Source: an uncultured Microbacterium sp.
GTDB lineage: Bacteria; Actinomycetota; Actinomycetes; Actinomycetales; Microbacteriaceae
NCBI RefSeq assembly: GCF_947489255.1
Contig: NZ_CANLCY010000005.1
Location: 434,001-498,000 of the forward strand
Direction: 5' to 3'
Length of the DNA: 64,000 bases
Part shown: one piece after another, positions 40,544-52,799 of the stretch
How positions within the stretch are numbered: the stretch's first letter is position 1
How the letters are laid out: every line of letters starts with the position of its first letter
Translations under genes and position numbers: made by a program
The notes under the pieces: model-generated
The model's database searches: none
What the model saw: only the letters and a program-made list of their open reading frames with translations
Told to the model about the DNA's origin: nothing

Positions 40544-42535
40544 TCAGCCGGCCAGCGCGGTGAGGGTCAGGGTCGCGCGGTAGCTTCCCTTGTCGATGGT
40601 GTTGGGGATCTTCAGGTCGAGGTCGGCGCCCACGACGCCGGCGCCGCGGTCGTGGCCCATCGGCGCGGAGCTGAGCGACTGCGAGGTCGACAGACCGGCG
40701 CCTCCGTCGTAGCCCGAGCCGACGGCCGCGCCCGCGACCGCACCGGCACCCGGGGTGACGACCTTCGGCGTCCATCCGAGGTACTTGCCCTCGAACGTCT
40801 TGTCGCCGTCGACGAAGTCGCCCACGGATGCCGAGACCGACCAGGCGGCCTTGCTCGCGCGGGTGTCGGTCACGGAGATCGGGTTGATCTGACCGGTGGC
40901 CTCGAAGTACTGCAGGTTCTTCTCCTCGGCGGTGCCGAGGTCGACCAGTCCGTTGTGCCCGTTGATCGTCCAGCCGAACTCGCCGGGGGCGCCCGAGGGC
41001 ACGTCGACCTGGATGTCCTGGCCGTCACCGTGGTTGGGGTGGATGGTCACCTCGTCCTGGATCGACCCGACGGCCTCGGCCGGCTTCGCACCGTTGTCGG
41101 GACCGCACCACACGACGCGGTTGAGCTCCACGGCGGCGTTCGGGGCCGAGCAGTCGCCGGAGCGGATGTTCTGCACGACGAGCTGGTCCTTCTTCACCTG
41201 GACCTTGACGTACGTGCGGACGTGCTCCTGGTTCTGCACGGAGTTGTACCAGTAGTTCGCCGGGTTCAGCGGGTCGGCGCCGTTCCCGGCTCCGCTCGTG
41301 CCGCTGTTGTCGGGAGCGGTGATGTCGTAGTACTTGGATCCGGATGCCGAGTTGGCGGTGACGTACACGACGCCACCGGGGCCCTCGAACACCTCGTCCT
41401 GACCGGGCTTCTCGTCGGGGTTGGCCTTGGCGCCGTTCTTGATCTCGTACGAGCGCGAGTAGCTGTGGTCGTGGCCCTGGAGCACGAGGTCGACGCCGAG
41501 CTTCGAGAAGGTCGTCGGGAAGTCCACGCGGCGCACCTTGTTGTCGGCGTCTTTGGCGTGATCGGCCGGCGAGTAGATCGCGTGGTGGTACACGAGCACG
41601 GTGTACTTCGCCTCGGCGCCGTGCTTGTTCACGACGTCGGTGACGTAGGCCACGTGCGCGTCGTCACCGCCGCCGCCCTGAGAGGTGGCGTAGCTGTTGC
41701 TGTTGAGGTCGATGAACAGCGTGTCCTTGTAGATGAACCAGTAGTCGCCGCCGGACTCGGTGCCGATGCTGGAGTCGCCCTTGCGGTAGTAGGCACCCGT
41801 GCGGTCGGTGTTGGGCGTGTAGAGGTGCTGCTCGTAGGCCTTGCCGCCCACGTCGTGGTTTCCGATCGTCGCGACCCACGGGATCTGACGCAGGGCGTCG
41901 GGGGCGAGGAACGCGCTCCACTGGTCCTCTTTGTTGGCGGAGTCGACCTGGTCGCCACCCGAGACGAGCAGCTCGGCCTTCGGGGTGGTGTTCACGGCGA
42001 CGTTCATCGTGTCCTGCCACCCGGCCTGGTCCTTCGCGACGTCGCCCGACGAACCGATCTGCGGGTCGCCGAAGAACAGGAAGTCGTAGTCGCCGTCGAA
42101 CGACTGCGTCGAGAACGCGGAGGTCTGCGACCAGTTGCCGTCCGAGCCGACGCGGTACGAGTAGGCGGTGTTCTCGGCGAGACCCGTGATCGTCGCGTGG
42201 CGGTTGTAGCCGCCGCTGCTGGCGATGTTGGCCGTGCCGGATGCCGAGAAGGTGGTGGCCGACGCGGGGAACTCGCCGTTCACCAGTGCCGAGGTCGGGG
42301 CGACCTGCACCGACTGCGTGGTGTCGGCCGAGGAGTACCAGGTGACGATGCGCTGGGCTTCGTCGGCGCCGACACCGAGGATGACGCCGGAGAGCGTCGC
42401 CGAGGTGTCGGCCAAGGCGGCCGGTGCGGTCGCTGCGCCCGAGAGCACGAGCGAGACGCCGAGCGCGGCCGTTGCGATCCACGCGGCACGGCGGCGCGTG
42501 CGCGTCCCGTGCGACGTCGATGCGGAAAGGAGCAT
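40544..42535 (-). CDS. secreted metallophosphoesterase fused to WxL-like domain
   Basis: A 663-residue exported protein. The signal peptide with RTRRRAAWIA is possibly Tat-type. A purple-acid-phosphatase-like N-terminal beta domain (about 45-145: IVTWYSSADTTQSVQV) is followed by a calcineurin-like phosphoesterase (FLFFGDPQIG, SGGDQVD, ATIGNHDV, VLVYHHAIY, LQGHDHSYSRSYE) with the metal-ligand Asp, Asn and His residues. The last 170 residues (FGWTINGHNGLVDLG, INPISVTDTRASKAAW, YLGWTPKVV, GADLDLKIPNTIDKGSYRATLTL) match a WxL-like cell-surface domain. ATG start; weak upstream AGAGAG. Substrate unknown. Confidence 0.85.
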   Translation of the reverse strand: MLLSASTSHGTRTRRRAAWIATAALGVSLVLSGAATAPAALADTSATLSGVILGVGADEAQRIVTWYSSADTTQSVQVAPTSALVNGEFPASATTFSASGTANIASSGGYNRHATITGLAENTAYSYRVGSDGNWSQTSAFSTQSFDGDYDFLFFGDPQIGSSGDVAKDQAGWQDTMNVAVNTTPKAELLVSGGDQVDSANKEDQWSAFLAPDALRQIPWVATIGNHDVGGKAYEQHLYTPNTDRTGAYYRKGDSSIGTESGGDYWFIYKDTLFIDLNSNSYATSQGGGGDDAHVAYVTDVVNKHGAEAKYTVLVYHHAIYSPADHAKDADNKVRRVDFPTTFSKLGVDLVLQGHDHSYSRSYEIKNGAKANPDEKPGQDEVFEGPGGVVYVTANSASGSKYYDITAPDNSGTSGAGNGADPLNPANYWYNSVQNQEHVRTYVKVQVKKDQLVVQNIRSGDCSAPNAAVELNRVVWCGPDNGAKPAEAVGSIQDEVTIHPNHGDGQDIQVDVPSGAPGEFGWTINGHNGLVDLGTAEEKNLQYFEATGQINPISVTDTRASKAAWSVSASVGDFVDGDKTFEGKYLGWTPKVVTPGAGAVAGAAVGSGYDGGAGLSTSQSLSSAPMGHDRGAGVVGADLDLKIPNTIDKGSYRATLTLTALAG

Positions 42536-42654
42536 GATGATCCGTTTCTCTCTGTGGGGACCCGCGATCGGGCGGGTCCTCCCACGCTCCGCCCGGTCGG
42601 TGACGAGTGAGTGAATGGCGGACGCAGCACGGGCATCGAGTCGCGCAACGCCCA

Positions 42655-43878
42655 TCACTCGACGCCGAGGACGCGTTGGACGAACCACACGAGCCCGGCC
42701 GCGGTGACGATCACCGCGAGCAGCGCGCTCGCCCACGTTCCGATACGGGGGAACCTCCGCCGCAGCAGCACGAGCAGCGGGAAGGCGATGATGATGAGTC
42801 CGATCTGCACGGCCTCGATGCCGACGTTGAACACCAGCAGCGACCACAGCAGCGTCCACGACCACGGCTCGTCGATCCCGAGCGCCGAGGCGAAGCCGAG
42901 CCCGTGCACGAGCCCGAACAGGAACACCACCCCCACGCGCAGCCACCCCGCGCGATCGAGGCGCAGGAAGCCGTGGGCGTGCGACAGGTCCTGGTCGACC
43001 TTGCCCCCGCGCCAGAGACGCCAGAGGTACCAGGCGCCGACGACGGCGATCGACAGGGCGATGGTCGGCTCGACGATCTCGGGCGGGGCGGCCACCACGC
43101 CCGTGGCGGCCAGGATGAAGGTGACCGAGTGGGCCACGGTGAAGGTGGTCGCGGCGATGACCACCTCGCGCAGGCGTCGCGAGCCGACGATGAGCGCGAG
43201 CAGGAACAGGATGTGGTCGATCCCGGTGAGCAGGTGCTCGGCGCCGAGGCGGAAGAACTCCCAGAAGCGCTCGAGCGGCGACTGCGCCGTCGTGAACGAC
43301 GGGTGCTCGGCATCCAGCACCGTGCTGCCCTCGTGCAGGTCGATCGCGTAGGTGAGGATCGTCTTGGTGTCGGTGACGTAGCCCTCATCGTCGGGGAAGA
43401 GCGACGAGACGACCTCATGACCGTTCTCCGACGGCGGGCACGCGTAGTCGAGATCGAGCACGGCGTAGGGCACGCCCTCCTGCTGCGTCATCGTGATGTC
43501 GTCGGCCGGCGTCGGGGTGCACGACCCCGCCCCGGAGATACGGAACCTCTCGGCCACGTACGCCGACACGTCGTCGCGATGCGCCCGGAGGGCGGCGGCC
43601 TGTTCGTCGGCGTCTCGGACCTCGAAGGCCTCCGTCCCGTCGCGGAAGAGCGCATCGTCCTTCGCCGCGTCGGCCGCGGAGACGACGAGGAGGTCGTACT
43701 CGAGCTGCAGCTGCGCGTGCACGACGCCCGGTCCCCCGCTGGAGAGGTCGGCGTAGACCACCGACCGGATGCCATGGGCCGACGCGGGAGCGGCGACGGC
43801 GAGGAGGGCGACGGCGGCCACTGCGACGAACAGGGAGCGGAACAGGGGGCGAAGCGCGCGGCGAGACAGGTGTGACAT
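42655..43878 (-). CDS. HupE/UreJ-type membrane protein with extracellular N-domain
   Basis: A 407-residue protein: signal peptide (LFVAVAAVALLAVAAPASAHG), about 190 residues of extracellular domain, then six to seven helices of the HupE/UreJ_2 family. HLLTGIDHILFLLALIVG and LFGLVHGLGFASAL hold the conserved histidines that may bind nickel or cobalt. The mRNA has a strong GGAAAGGA ribosome-binding site. Nearly the same leader (GACGGAAAGGACCCCAT) precedes the LPATG gene at 45125. Function here unknown; no hydrogenase or urease genes are near. Confidence 0.82.
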   Translation of the reverse strand: MSHLSRRALRPLFRSLFVAVAAVALLAVAAPASAHGIRSVVYADLSSGGPGVVHAQLQLEYDLLVVSAADAAKDDALFRDGTEAFEVRDADEQAAALRAHRDDVSAYVAERFRISGAGSCTPTPADDITMTQQEGVPYAVLDLDYACPPSENGHEVVSSLFPDDEGYVTDTKTILTYAIDLHEGSTVLDAEHPSFTTAQSPLERFWEFFRLGAEHLLTGIDHILFLLALIVGSRRLREVVIAATTFTVAHSVTFILAATGVVAAPPEIVEPTIALSIAVVGAWYLWRLWRGGKVDQDLSHAHGFLRLDRAGWLRVGVVFLFGLVHGLGFASALGIDEPWSWTLLWSLLVFNVGIEAVQIGLIIIAFPLLVLLRRRFPRIGTWASALLAVIVTAAGLVWFVQRVLGVE

Positions 43879-44002
43879 GGGGTCCTTTCCGTCGCTCAGG
43901 GTGGTCCGCCGTCGTGAACGGTCGGACGCGACGGGGCGAACGGAAACGGAACGTGCGCCCGGTGTTCGCCCGCGGGTCACCCGCGTCGCGCAGGGTGACA
44001 CC

Positions 44003-44656
44003 GTGAAGCGAAGGACGACGGTCGCGGCGGCGCTCGTGACGCTGGCGATGCTGACCGGCTGCAGCTCGGAGCCCGGGTGGAACGAGATGCGGGCGCACCC
44101 CGCCCCGATCGGCACCCCCGCGGAGGGGTTCTCGCCCCCCACGCCTCCCGCGCCGGAGTCCACGCACACCCCCGCACCCGGTTCGTGGGACGGAGTGCAC
44201 GCGCCGGAGGGCTACCGCGTAGTGCTGCTGACCGTGGGCGACGACGCGCCCACCGGCGTGCTCGTCGATGCGGTGCAGGAGTGGGCGGGCGAGACCCGGG
44301 CCGACCTGGAGGTCGTGCACGCCGACGACGACATGATCGACGGGGCCGTGGCCGCCATGCGGATGAATCCCGACCTCATCATCAGCGCGGGCGACGCCCT
44401 GGTCGACCCCCTGGCCACCGTGACCGCGAACCACCTCGACCGGCAGTTCCTCATCGTCGGCGCGGAACTCGCCGAGCCCACCGAGAACGTCACGGCGGTC
44501 GATTGGACGGGCGCCGCCTACCGCGGCGAGGGCCTGGGCGCGGCGGCGGCGTACGATCCGGCGTCGTTCACCCCGGCGCGGGCGGCCGCGGCGGTGCGCG
44601 CCGGGGTGGCGTCGGTGCTCACCGGCCAGCGCGGCATCGTGCTCTGGATGCAGTGA
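44003..44656 (+). CDS. lipoprotein resembling periplasmic-binding (BMP-like) domain
   Basis: A 217-residue lipoprotein. Signal and lipobox LAMLTGC near residue 20, a Pro/Thr-rich spacer, then an alpha/beta domain (RVVLLTVGDDAPTGVLVDAVQEW, NPDLIISAGDALVDPLATVTA, RQFLIVGAELAEPTENVTAVDW) like half of a BMP/PBP1-type binding fold. It is shorter than true binding proteins, so a degenerate form is likely. GTG start near an AGGGTG. Divergent from the HupE-like gene, which ends the minus-strand surface block. Confidence 0.65.
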   Translation: MKRRTTVAAALVTLAMLTGCSSEPGWNEMRAHPAPIGTPAEGFSPPTPPAPESTHTPAPGSWDGVHAPEGYRVVLLTVGDDAPTGVLVDAVQEWAGETRADLEVVHADDDMIDGAVAAMRMNPDLIISAGDALVDPLATVTANHLDRQFLIVGAELAEPTENVTAVDWTGAAYRGEGLGAAAAYDPASFTPARAAAAVRAGVASVLTGQRGIVLWMQ

Positions 44657-44750
44657 CGGCGCGCCCGCGCCAAGGGCACGCAGGGGGTGAGCCGGCGCGG
44701 AACGGGGTCGCGAGGGGGCGTCGACCCGCGCGACGGCGAGACCGCCGCCC

Positions 44751-45125
44751 TCAGCGGGTGCGGCGACGAGCGCGGGAGATCACGATGCCGGCGGCGAGCG
44801 CCCCGGAGCCGAGAGCGGCGACGGCCGCGAGACCCGCGGCATCCCATCCGGTCGCGGGGAGCGACCCGTCGGGCGTCGCTGCGGGCGTCGCGGCCGGCGT
44901 CGCGGCGGGCGTCGCTGCGGTCGAGGGAGTTACGGGAGACGGCGAGACCGGCGCGGCGGTCGACCCGCCGGGCGGCGACGGGTGGACGCCGTCGGGGACC
45001 TCGACGTCGGGGACCTCGACGACGATGACCTGGGAGTCCGACGGCAGCCCTTTCCAGGGGGCGGGGTCGGGGGTGGGAGCGCCGGCGGCCGCGAGGGCCA
45101 GCGCGATCGCGAACGTCACGGCCAT
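44751..45125 (-). CDS. small LPATG-anchored surface protein
   Basis: A 124-residue exported protein: short signal peptide (AVTFAIALALAAAGAP), acidic/hydrophobic stretch VIVVEVPDVEVPDG, four ATPA repeats, then SLPATGWDAAG, a hydrophobic helix and SRARRRTR. This is a complete LPxTG sorting signal. It is too small for an enzyme and may be a wall-linked adaptor. No sortase gene lies in the window. Ribosome-binding site GGAAAGGA, shared in context with the HupE-like gene. Confidence 0.75.
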   Translation of the reverse strand: MAVTFAIALALAAAGAPTPDPAPWKGLPSDSQVIVVEVPDVEVPDGVHPSPPGGSTAAPVSPSPVTPSTAATPAATPAATPAATPDGSLPATGWDAAGLAAVAALGSGALAAGIVISRARRRTR

Positions 45126-45231
45126 GATGGGGTCCTTTCCGTCCGTCACCGTAGCGTCGCGACATGGCCGCCGCGGGCTTCCCGACCGACCGGCCGGGGA
45201 CCGCCGAGCGAAGAGGGAGTCGAGCGGGAAA

Positions 45232-45244
45232 GTGGTCAGACCAC
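45232..45244. promoter_or_regulatory. GntR/FadR-type operator upstream of ppsR
   Basis: GTGGTCAGACCAC is a 13-bp perfect palindrome around a central A. Its core GGTCAGACC is the complement of GGTCTGACC in front of lldP (49629-49637). It lies about 90 nt upstream of ppsR and 107 nt from the LPATG gene. Confidence 0.55.
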
Positions 45245-45321
45245 AACCGGTCCCTTAGCGGATCAGTAAGAACGCGTCTTCTTTCGTTCATAACGGTCGC
45301 GAAGATCGACGAACTCGCCCC

Positions 45322-45333
45322 TAGCGTCGTCGC
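45322..45333 (+). promoter_or_regulatory. leaderless promoter of ppsR-ppsA
   Basis: TAGCGT (45322-45327), 6 nt, then the ppsR ATG. No ribosome-binding site. Confidence 0.55.
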
Positions 45334-46322
45334 ATGGCCCCACCTTTCGACCCGACGGTCGCGCCCGCCGCCGCGTCCGCGCCGTTGCCGGCTTCACCCG
45401 CCGCCGCGGCCGTACCGCTCCCGGCTTCACGCGCCGCCGCGTTCGCGCCGTTCCCGGCTTCACCCGCCGACCGCGCGGCGACCGACCTCGGCGTCGAGAT
45501 GCGCGCGGTGTTCTTCGTGTCGGACAGCACGGGCATCACCGCCGAGACGCTCGGCAGCGCCCTGCTCGCGAACTTCCCGGGCGCCCGCTTCGAGAGGCAC
45601 ACCATCCCGTTCCTCGGCAGCGTCACCTCCGTCGACGCGGTCGTCGCGCGCCTCCGGCGGTCCGCGACCGACGGCGATGCGCCGATCGTCTTCGCGACGG
45701 TGAAGGATGCCGGCATCCGGGGTCGTCTCGCCGACGCGGGCGCGGTGGTCATCGACCTGCTGGCCGGGCACCTCACCGAGCTCGAGGCGGAGCTCGGCGC
45801 GACCGCCGAGACCCGCGCGGGGCAGTATCACGGCCTGGGCGACCTCGAGCAGTACTTCCGCCGCATGCGCGCGGTGGAGTTCGCGATCGAGCACGACGAC
45901 GGTCAGAGCGGGCGCGATCTCGCCAGTGCCGACGTGATCATCGTCGCTCCCTCTCGATGCGGCAAGACGCCCACCACGATGTACCTCGCCCTGCACTACG
46001 GGCTGCTGGTGGCGAACTACCCGCTCACCGACGACGACTTCCCCACCGACGGCCTGCCGCGCATCGTCGCGCCGCACGCCGACCGCTGCTTCGGACTGAC
46101 CACGACCGCCCTGCGCCTCAGCCAGGTGCGGCACGAGCGCAGGCCGCAGTCGACCTACGCCAGCCTCGCCCAGTGCACCCTCGAGATCCGCCGGGCCGAA
46201 GACCTCTACCGCCGCACCCGCATCCCGTTCCTCAGCTCCGCGACCCGGAGCGTCGAGGAGATGTCCGCCGTGATCCTGCAGTCCATGAACCTGCGGGACC
46301 AACCCCGAGAAAGGCCCACCCC

Positions 46323-46326
<4 letters not shown>
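45334..46326 (+). CDS. ppsR: PEP synthase regulatory protein, kinase/pyrophosphorylase
   Basis: A 330-residue DUF299-family bifunctional enzyme that switches PEP synthase off by ADP-dependent phosphorylation and on by Pi-dependent dephosphorylation. Motifs: [21 protein letters not shown] at the start of the conserved region, and [20 protein letters not shown] with the P-loop-like GKT. The first 55 residues are an unusual Ala/Pro extension with three PLPAS/PFPAS repeats. The stop overlaps the ppsA ATG as ATGA, confirming the functional pair. Confidence 0.93.
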
Positions 46327-48740
<2,414 letters not shown>

Positions 48741-48747
48741 CGGCGGC

Positions 48748-48777
48748 GGGCCGGGGCGCGTGGGGGCGTCCCGGCCC
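48748..48777. terminator. hairpin between convergent ppsA and FadR-type gene
   Basis: GGGCCGGGGCGC pairs with GCGTCCCGGCCC (one mismatch) around a short GTGGGG loop, between the two gene ends. Confidence 0.6.
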
Positions 48778-48814
48778 GTGTCGGCCCCGCCGGGTCGCGC
48801 GCCGAGGGCGGCGG

Positions 48815-49564
48815 CTACTCGGCGAAGAGCACCGCTGACGCGCGGCGGATGTGCGCCTCGGTCGCGTCGGCCGCGCGGTCGACGTCGCCCGCCGTGATGG
48901 CCTCGAAGATCGCGTGATGCTCCTTCTGCAGGAGCTCGGACTGGTCGCCCCATTCCGCTTTGCGCTCGATGGCGTGCAGGAGCGGAAGGCGCACGGCCTC
49001 GCGGATCGCGCCGGTGAGGGCGGCGGAGAGGCTGCTCCCCGACGCGTCGGCGATGGCGAGGTGGAAACGCGTGTCGGCCTCGTTGAAGGCGTGACGATCG
49101 CCGAGCGCCGCATCGCCCGCGGCCAAGGCCTCCGCGACGCGGGCGCGCGCGGCGCCGTCGAGGCCGCGCGCCGCCGACGACGCGCTCGCGCGCTCGAGCA
49201 CGATGCGGGCTTCGGTGACGTCTTCGATCGTGAAGTTCGACAGGGCGACGTGCAGACGCAGGAAGCGGCTGAGGGCCTCACGCGGCAGAGCCGCGACGAA
49301 CGTCCCGGCGGCCGCACCGGCGCCGGGCTGCGACCGGAGCACCCCCTGGCTCTCGAGCACGCGAACCGCTTCGCGCACGCCCGCGCGGCTCACCTCGAGG
49401 CTCGACGCGAGCTCGCGCTCGGGCGGGAGGGCGTCGCCGACCTGGAGGGCGCCCGAGAGGATGCGGTCCTCGATGACCTCGATCACCAGCTCATGCGCTC
49501 GAGCGCGTTTGACGGGGAGCCACAGGCCGCCGTCGGTCTCGTCAGACGAGGAGAGGGGTGCCAT
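48815..49564 (-). CDS. FadR-subfamily GntR regulator, LldR-like
   Basis: A 249-residue regulator. N-terminal winged helix about 20-85 (LPPERELASSLEVSRAGVREAVRVLESQGVL), then the all-helical FCD domain with metal/ligand residues (EARIVLERASASSAA, ADTRFHLAIADASGSS, EHHAIFEAITAGD). It is divergent from lactate permease and dehydrogenase genes, as LldR is in many bacteria. A GGTCTGACC half-palindrome near the lldP start is the probable operator. Lactate would be the inducer. Confidence 0.88.
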   Translation of the reverse strand: MAPLSSSDETDGGLWLPVKRARAHELVIEVIEDRILSGALQVGDALPPERELASSLEVSRAGVREAVRVLESQGVLRSQPGAGAAAGTFVAALPREALSRFLRLHVALSNFTIEDVTEARIVLERASASSAARGLDGAARARVAEALAAGDAALGDRHAFNEADTRFHLAIADASGSSLSAALTGAIREAVRLPLLHAIERKAEWGDQSELLQKEHHAIFEAITAGDVDRAADATEAHIRRASAVLFAE

Positions 49565-49590
49565 GAGTCGACCGCCTTTGGAAGAGAGTG

Positions 49591-49637
49591 TTGACAGCGT
49601 ATCGGTCCGGCCGTTACCGTGCGTTAGCGGTCTGACC
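49591..49637 (+). promoter_or_regulatory. lldP promoter and LldR-type operator
   Basis: -35 TTGACA (49591-49596), 18 nt, -10 TACCGT (49615-49620). GGTCTGACC (49629-49637) overlaps the expected start point, a typical repression site for FadR-type proteins (pattern GGTnnnACC). A GAAGGAAGG ribosome-binding site follows. Confidence 0.7.
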
Positions 49638-49684
49638 TCTCAATGGTCGGCGCTTCGCAACAACGACGTTCGAAGGAAGGCCTG

Positions 49685-51373
49685 ATGTACACCCCCGAAC
49701 TCGCGCCGATCGGCGCCAGCATCGTTATCTCGGCGCTCGTGGCGAGCCTGCCGTTCCTCACCGTGTTCCTCGCCCTCGGCGTCCTGCGCTGGAAGGCGCA
49801 CTGGGCCGGTCTCTCCGGACTCGGGGTCGCGCTCCTCGTCGCCGTGTTCGGCTACCGCATGCCGGTCGATCTCGCCGCCCTGTCGGCGACCCAGGGCTTC
49901 GTCTTCGGCCTGTTCCCGATCATGTGGATCGTGCTGAACGCGATCTGGCTGTACGAGCTCACCGTGCGCAGCGGCCGCTTCGAGGATCTGCGCCTGGTCA
50001 TCAACGCGCTCAGCGACGACCCCCGCATCCAGGCGATCATCATCGCGTTCGGCTTCGGCGGTCTGCTCGAGGCCCTCGCCGGCTTCGGCGCCCCGGTCGC
50101 CATCACGGGGGTCATGCTGATGGCGGTCGGCTTCACGCCGATGCGCGCCGCCGTCATCGTGCTGCTCGCGAACACCGCCCCCGTCGCCTTCGGCGCCGTC
50201 GGCACGCCCATCGTCACCGCGGGCAGCCTCACCGGCATCGACTACCACGAGATCGGCGCCTACGTCGGGCACCAGACGCCCCTGGTCGCCCTGTTCGTGC
50301 CCTTCATCCTGGTCCTGCTGGCCGACGGCTGGCGCGGACTGAAGGAGACCTGGCCCGCCGCCCTCACCTTCGGCGTGGTGTTCTCGATCGCGCAGTGGGT
50401 CAGCGCCACCTGGATCTCGGTCGAGCTGACCGACATCGTGGCATCCCTCGCCGGAATCGCCGCCGCGGTCGTCCTGCTGCGCTTCTGGCAGCCCCGTGGC
50501 ACCGCCGCCGCCCGTGAGCGTCTGCTGAAGGAGCGCGCGGTCAGTCTCGTCGGAGCCGGCACGGTCGCTTCGGGTGGAGGCGCCGGTTCGGCGGATGCCG
50601 ACGTCTCGGCCGCTCGCCCGCACCTGACCCCGCGGACGGTGTTCTTCGCCCTGTTCCCCTACCTGCTCGTCATCGTGGTGTTCTCGTTGGCGAAGCTGTG
50701 GCCGCCGCTGAAGACCTTCCTGGCGGGCACCGACGTGAAGATCCCGTGGCCGGGCCTCGACGGCAACATCCTCACCGCGAGCGGCAAGGCGGCCGGGTCG
50801 ACCGTCTACACGCTCGGTTGGCTCTCGTCGGCCGGAAGCCTGCTCGTCATCTGCGGCATCGTCGTCGCTCTGGTGTACCGGCTCCCGTTGCGCGAAGCCG
50901 CGCGCACCTGGGGACAGACCCTGTTCAAGCTGCGTTTCTCGCTGCTCACGGTGGGGTCGGTCCTGGCCCTCGCCTATGTGATGAACATGTCGGGCATGAC
51001 CCTCACCATCGGGGCGTGGATCGCCGGGACGGGCGCGCTGTTCGCCTTCCTCTCGCCCATCCTGGGCTGGTTCGGCACGGCTGTCACCGGCTCCGACACC
51101 AGCGCGAACGCCCTGTTCGCGACCCTCCAGCAGAGTGCGGCCGTGCAAGCCGGTATCGACCCGACCCTGCTCGTGGCCGCGAACACCTCGGGCGGGGTCA
51201 TCGGCAAGATGATCAGCCCCCAGAACCTCGCGATCGCCGCCACCGCGGTGGGTCTGGTCGGTCAGGAGGCGACGATCCTCCGCAAGGTCATCTGGTGGAG
51301 CCTCGGCATGCTCGTCGTGATGTGCCTGCTCGTGGGACTGCAGTCGTCGGTCCTGTCCTGGATGCTCCCGTAA
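49685..51373 (+). CDS. lldP: L-lactate permease
   Basis: A 562-residue LctP-family symporter with 12 or more helices. Family segments: [66 protein letters not shown] and [20 protein letters not shown]. It imports lactate (or glycolate) with protons. ATG with a strong ribosome-binding site; 25 nt gap to lldD. Confidence 0.95.
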   Translation: MYTPELAPIGASIVISALVASLPFLTVFLALGVLRWKAHWAGLSGLGVALLVAVFGYRMPVDLAALSATQGFVFGLFPIMWIVLNAIWLYELTVRSGRFEDLRLVINALSDDPRIQAIIIAFGFGGLLEALAGFGAPVAITGVMLMAVGFTPMRAAVIVLLANTAPVAFGAVGTPIVTAGSLTGIDYHEIGAYVGHQTPLVALFVPFILVLLADGWRGLKETWPAALTFGVVFSIAQWVSATWISVELTDIVASLAGIAAAVVLLRFWQPRGTAAARERLLKERAVSLVGAGTVASGGGAGSADADVSAARPHLTPRTVFFALFPYLLVIVVFSLAKLWPPLKTFLAGTDVKIPWPGLDGNILTASGKAAGSTVYTLGWLSSAGSLLVICGIVVALVYRLPLREAARTWGQTLFKLRFSLLTVGSVLALAYVMNMSGMTLTIGAWIAGTGALFAFLSPILGWFGTAVTGSDTSANALFATLQQSAAVQAGIDPTLLVAANTSGGVIGKMISPQNLAIAATAVGLVGQEATILRKVIWWSLGMLVVMCLLVGLQSSVLSWMLP

Positions 51374-51398
51374 CCCTCTCCCCCCTGAAAGGCACGCC

Positions 51399-52667
51399 AT
51401 GTCCGCTGTGACACGTCAGTTCCCCAACCCCGTCGAACTGCTCGAGCTCATGCAGTTCAAGCGGCCCGACTTCAACGGCCGTCGCCGGCGCCTGAACGCC
51501 GCCCTGACGATCGCCGACCTGCGCGACATCGCCAAGCGCCGCACCCCGGCCGCCGCCTTCGACTACACCGACGGCGCTGCGGACAGCGAAGAGGGCCTCG
51601 CCCGCGCCCGGCAGGCGTTCGCCGACGTCGAGTTCCGCCCGTCGATCCTGCGCGACGTCTCGCACGTCGACACGTCGTGCGAGATCTTCGGCGGCCCGTC
51701 GGCCCTGCCCTTCGGCATCGCGCCCACGGGCTTCACGCGCCTGATGCAGACCGAGGGCGAGATCGCCGGAGCCGGTGCCGCGGGGGCGGCCGGCATCCCG
51801 TTCACGCTCTCGACCCTGGGTACGAGCTCGATCGAATCGGTGCAGCAGGCCAATCCGAACGGGCGCAACTGGTTCCAGCTGTACGTGATGAAGCAGCGCG
51901 AGATCTCCTACGCGCTCGTCGAGCGCGCGGCCGCCGCGGGCTTCGACACGCTGTTCTTCACCGTCGACACCCCGGTCGCCGGTGCTCGCCTGCGCGACAA
52001 GCGCAACGGCTTCTCGATTCCGCCGCAGCTCAGCGTGTCGACGATCGTCGACGCCCTGCCGCGTCCGTGGTGGTGGTGGGACTTCCTCACCACGCCCAAG
52101 CTCGAGTTCGCCTCGCTCAGCGCCACCGGCGGCACGGTGGGCGAACTGCTGAACGCCGCGATGGACCCGTCGATCTCGTTCGACGACCTCGCCGAGATCC
52201 GCGCCCTGTGGCCCGGCAAGCTCGTCATCAAGGGCGTGCAGAACGTCGAGGACTCCCGGCGACTGGCCGACCTCGGCGTCGACGGCATCGTCCTGTCCAA
52301 CCACGGTGGGCGCCAGCTCGACCGTGCACCCGTGCCGTTCCACCTGCTGCCCGAGGTCGTCCGCGAGGTCGGCGCCGACACCGAGATCGCGATCGACACC
52401 GGGATCATGAACGGCGCCGACATCGTGGCATCCCTCGCCCTCGGCGCGAAGTTCACGCTCATCGGGCGGGCGTATCTCTACGGCCTCATGGCCGGCGGGC
52501 GCCAGGGCGTCGACCGGGCGATCGAGATCCTCGCCGACCAGGTCGTGCGCACGATGCAGCTGCTGCAGGTGACCTCGCTCGCCGAGCTGACCCCCGACCA
52601 CGTCACGCAGCTGGAGCGTCTGGTCCCCCGGCCGCGAGCGGCGACCGCCGCCGCGCAACGGGCCTGA
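51399..52667 (+). CDS. lldD: FMN-dependent L-lactate dehydrogenase
   Basis: A 422-residue alpha-hydroxyacid oxidase-family flavoprotein that oxidises L-lactate to pyruvate and passes electrons to the respiratory chain. Marks: [51 protein letters not shown], and the active site [16 protein letters not shown] with His302. The length and start resemble the actinobacterial LldD group rather than lactate oxidase. Same operon as lldP; a terminator hairpin follows. Confidence 0.94.
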   Translation: MSAVTRQFPNPVELLELMQFKRPDFNGRRRRLNAALTIADLRDIAKRRTPAAAFDYTDGAADSEEGLARARQAFADVEFRPSILRDVSHVDTSCEIFGGPSALPFGIAPTGFTRLMQTEGEIAGAGAAGAAGIPFTLSTLGTSSIESVQQANPNGRNWFQLYVMKQREISYALVERAAAAGFDTLFFTVDTPVAGARLRDKRNGFSIPPQLSVSTIVDALPRPWWWWDFLTTPKLEFASLSATGGTVGELLNAAMDPSISFDDLAEIRALWPGKLVIKGVQNVEDSRRLADLGVDGIVLSNHGGRQLDRAPVPFHLLPEVVREVGADTEIAIDTGIMNGADIVASLALGAKFTLIGRAYLYGLMAGGRQGVDRAIEILADQVVRTMQLLQVTSLAELTPDHVTQLERLVPRPRAATAAAQRA

Positions 52668-52716
52668 CACCGGCGCCGGCCGGGTGCGATCGAGGGGGGG
52701 CGCCCGGCCGGCCGGA

Positions 52717-52743
52717 TCCCCCTCGGATCGGTCCCGAGGGGGA
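52717..52743. terminator. hairpin terminator after lldD
   Basis: A perfect 10-bp stem, TCCCCCTCGG with its complement, and a 7-nt loop; another GC-rich stem (CCGGCCGGG) precedes it. Confidence 0.75.
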
Positions 52744-52799
52744 CGCGGATACATCCGGTGGCGGACGACCTCGAAGGGCATTCCGGCTGGGATGGAGGC

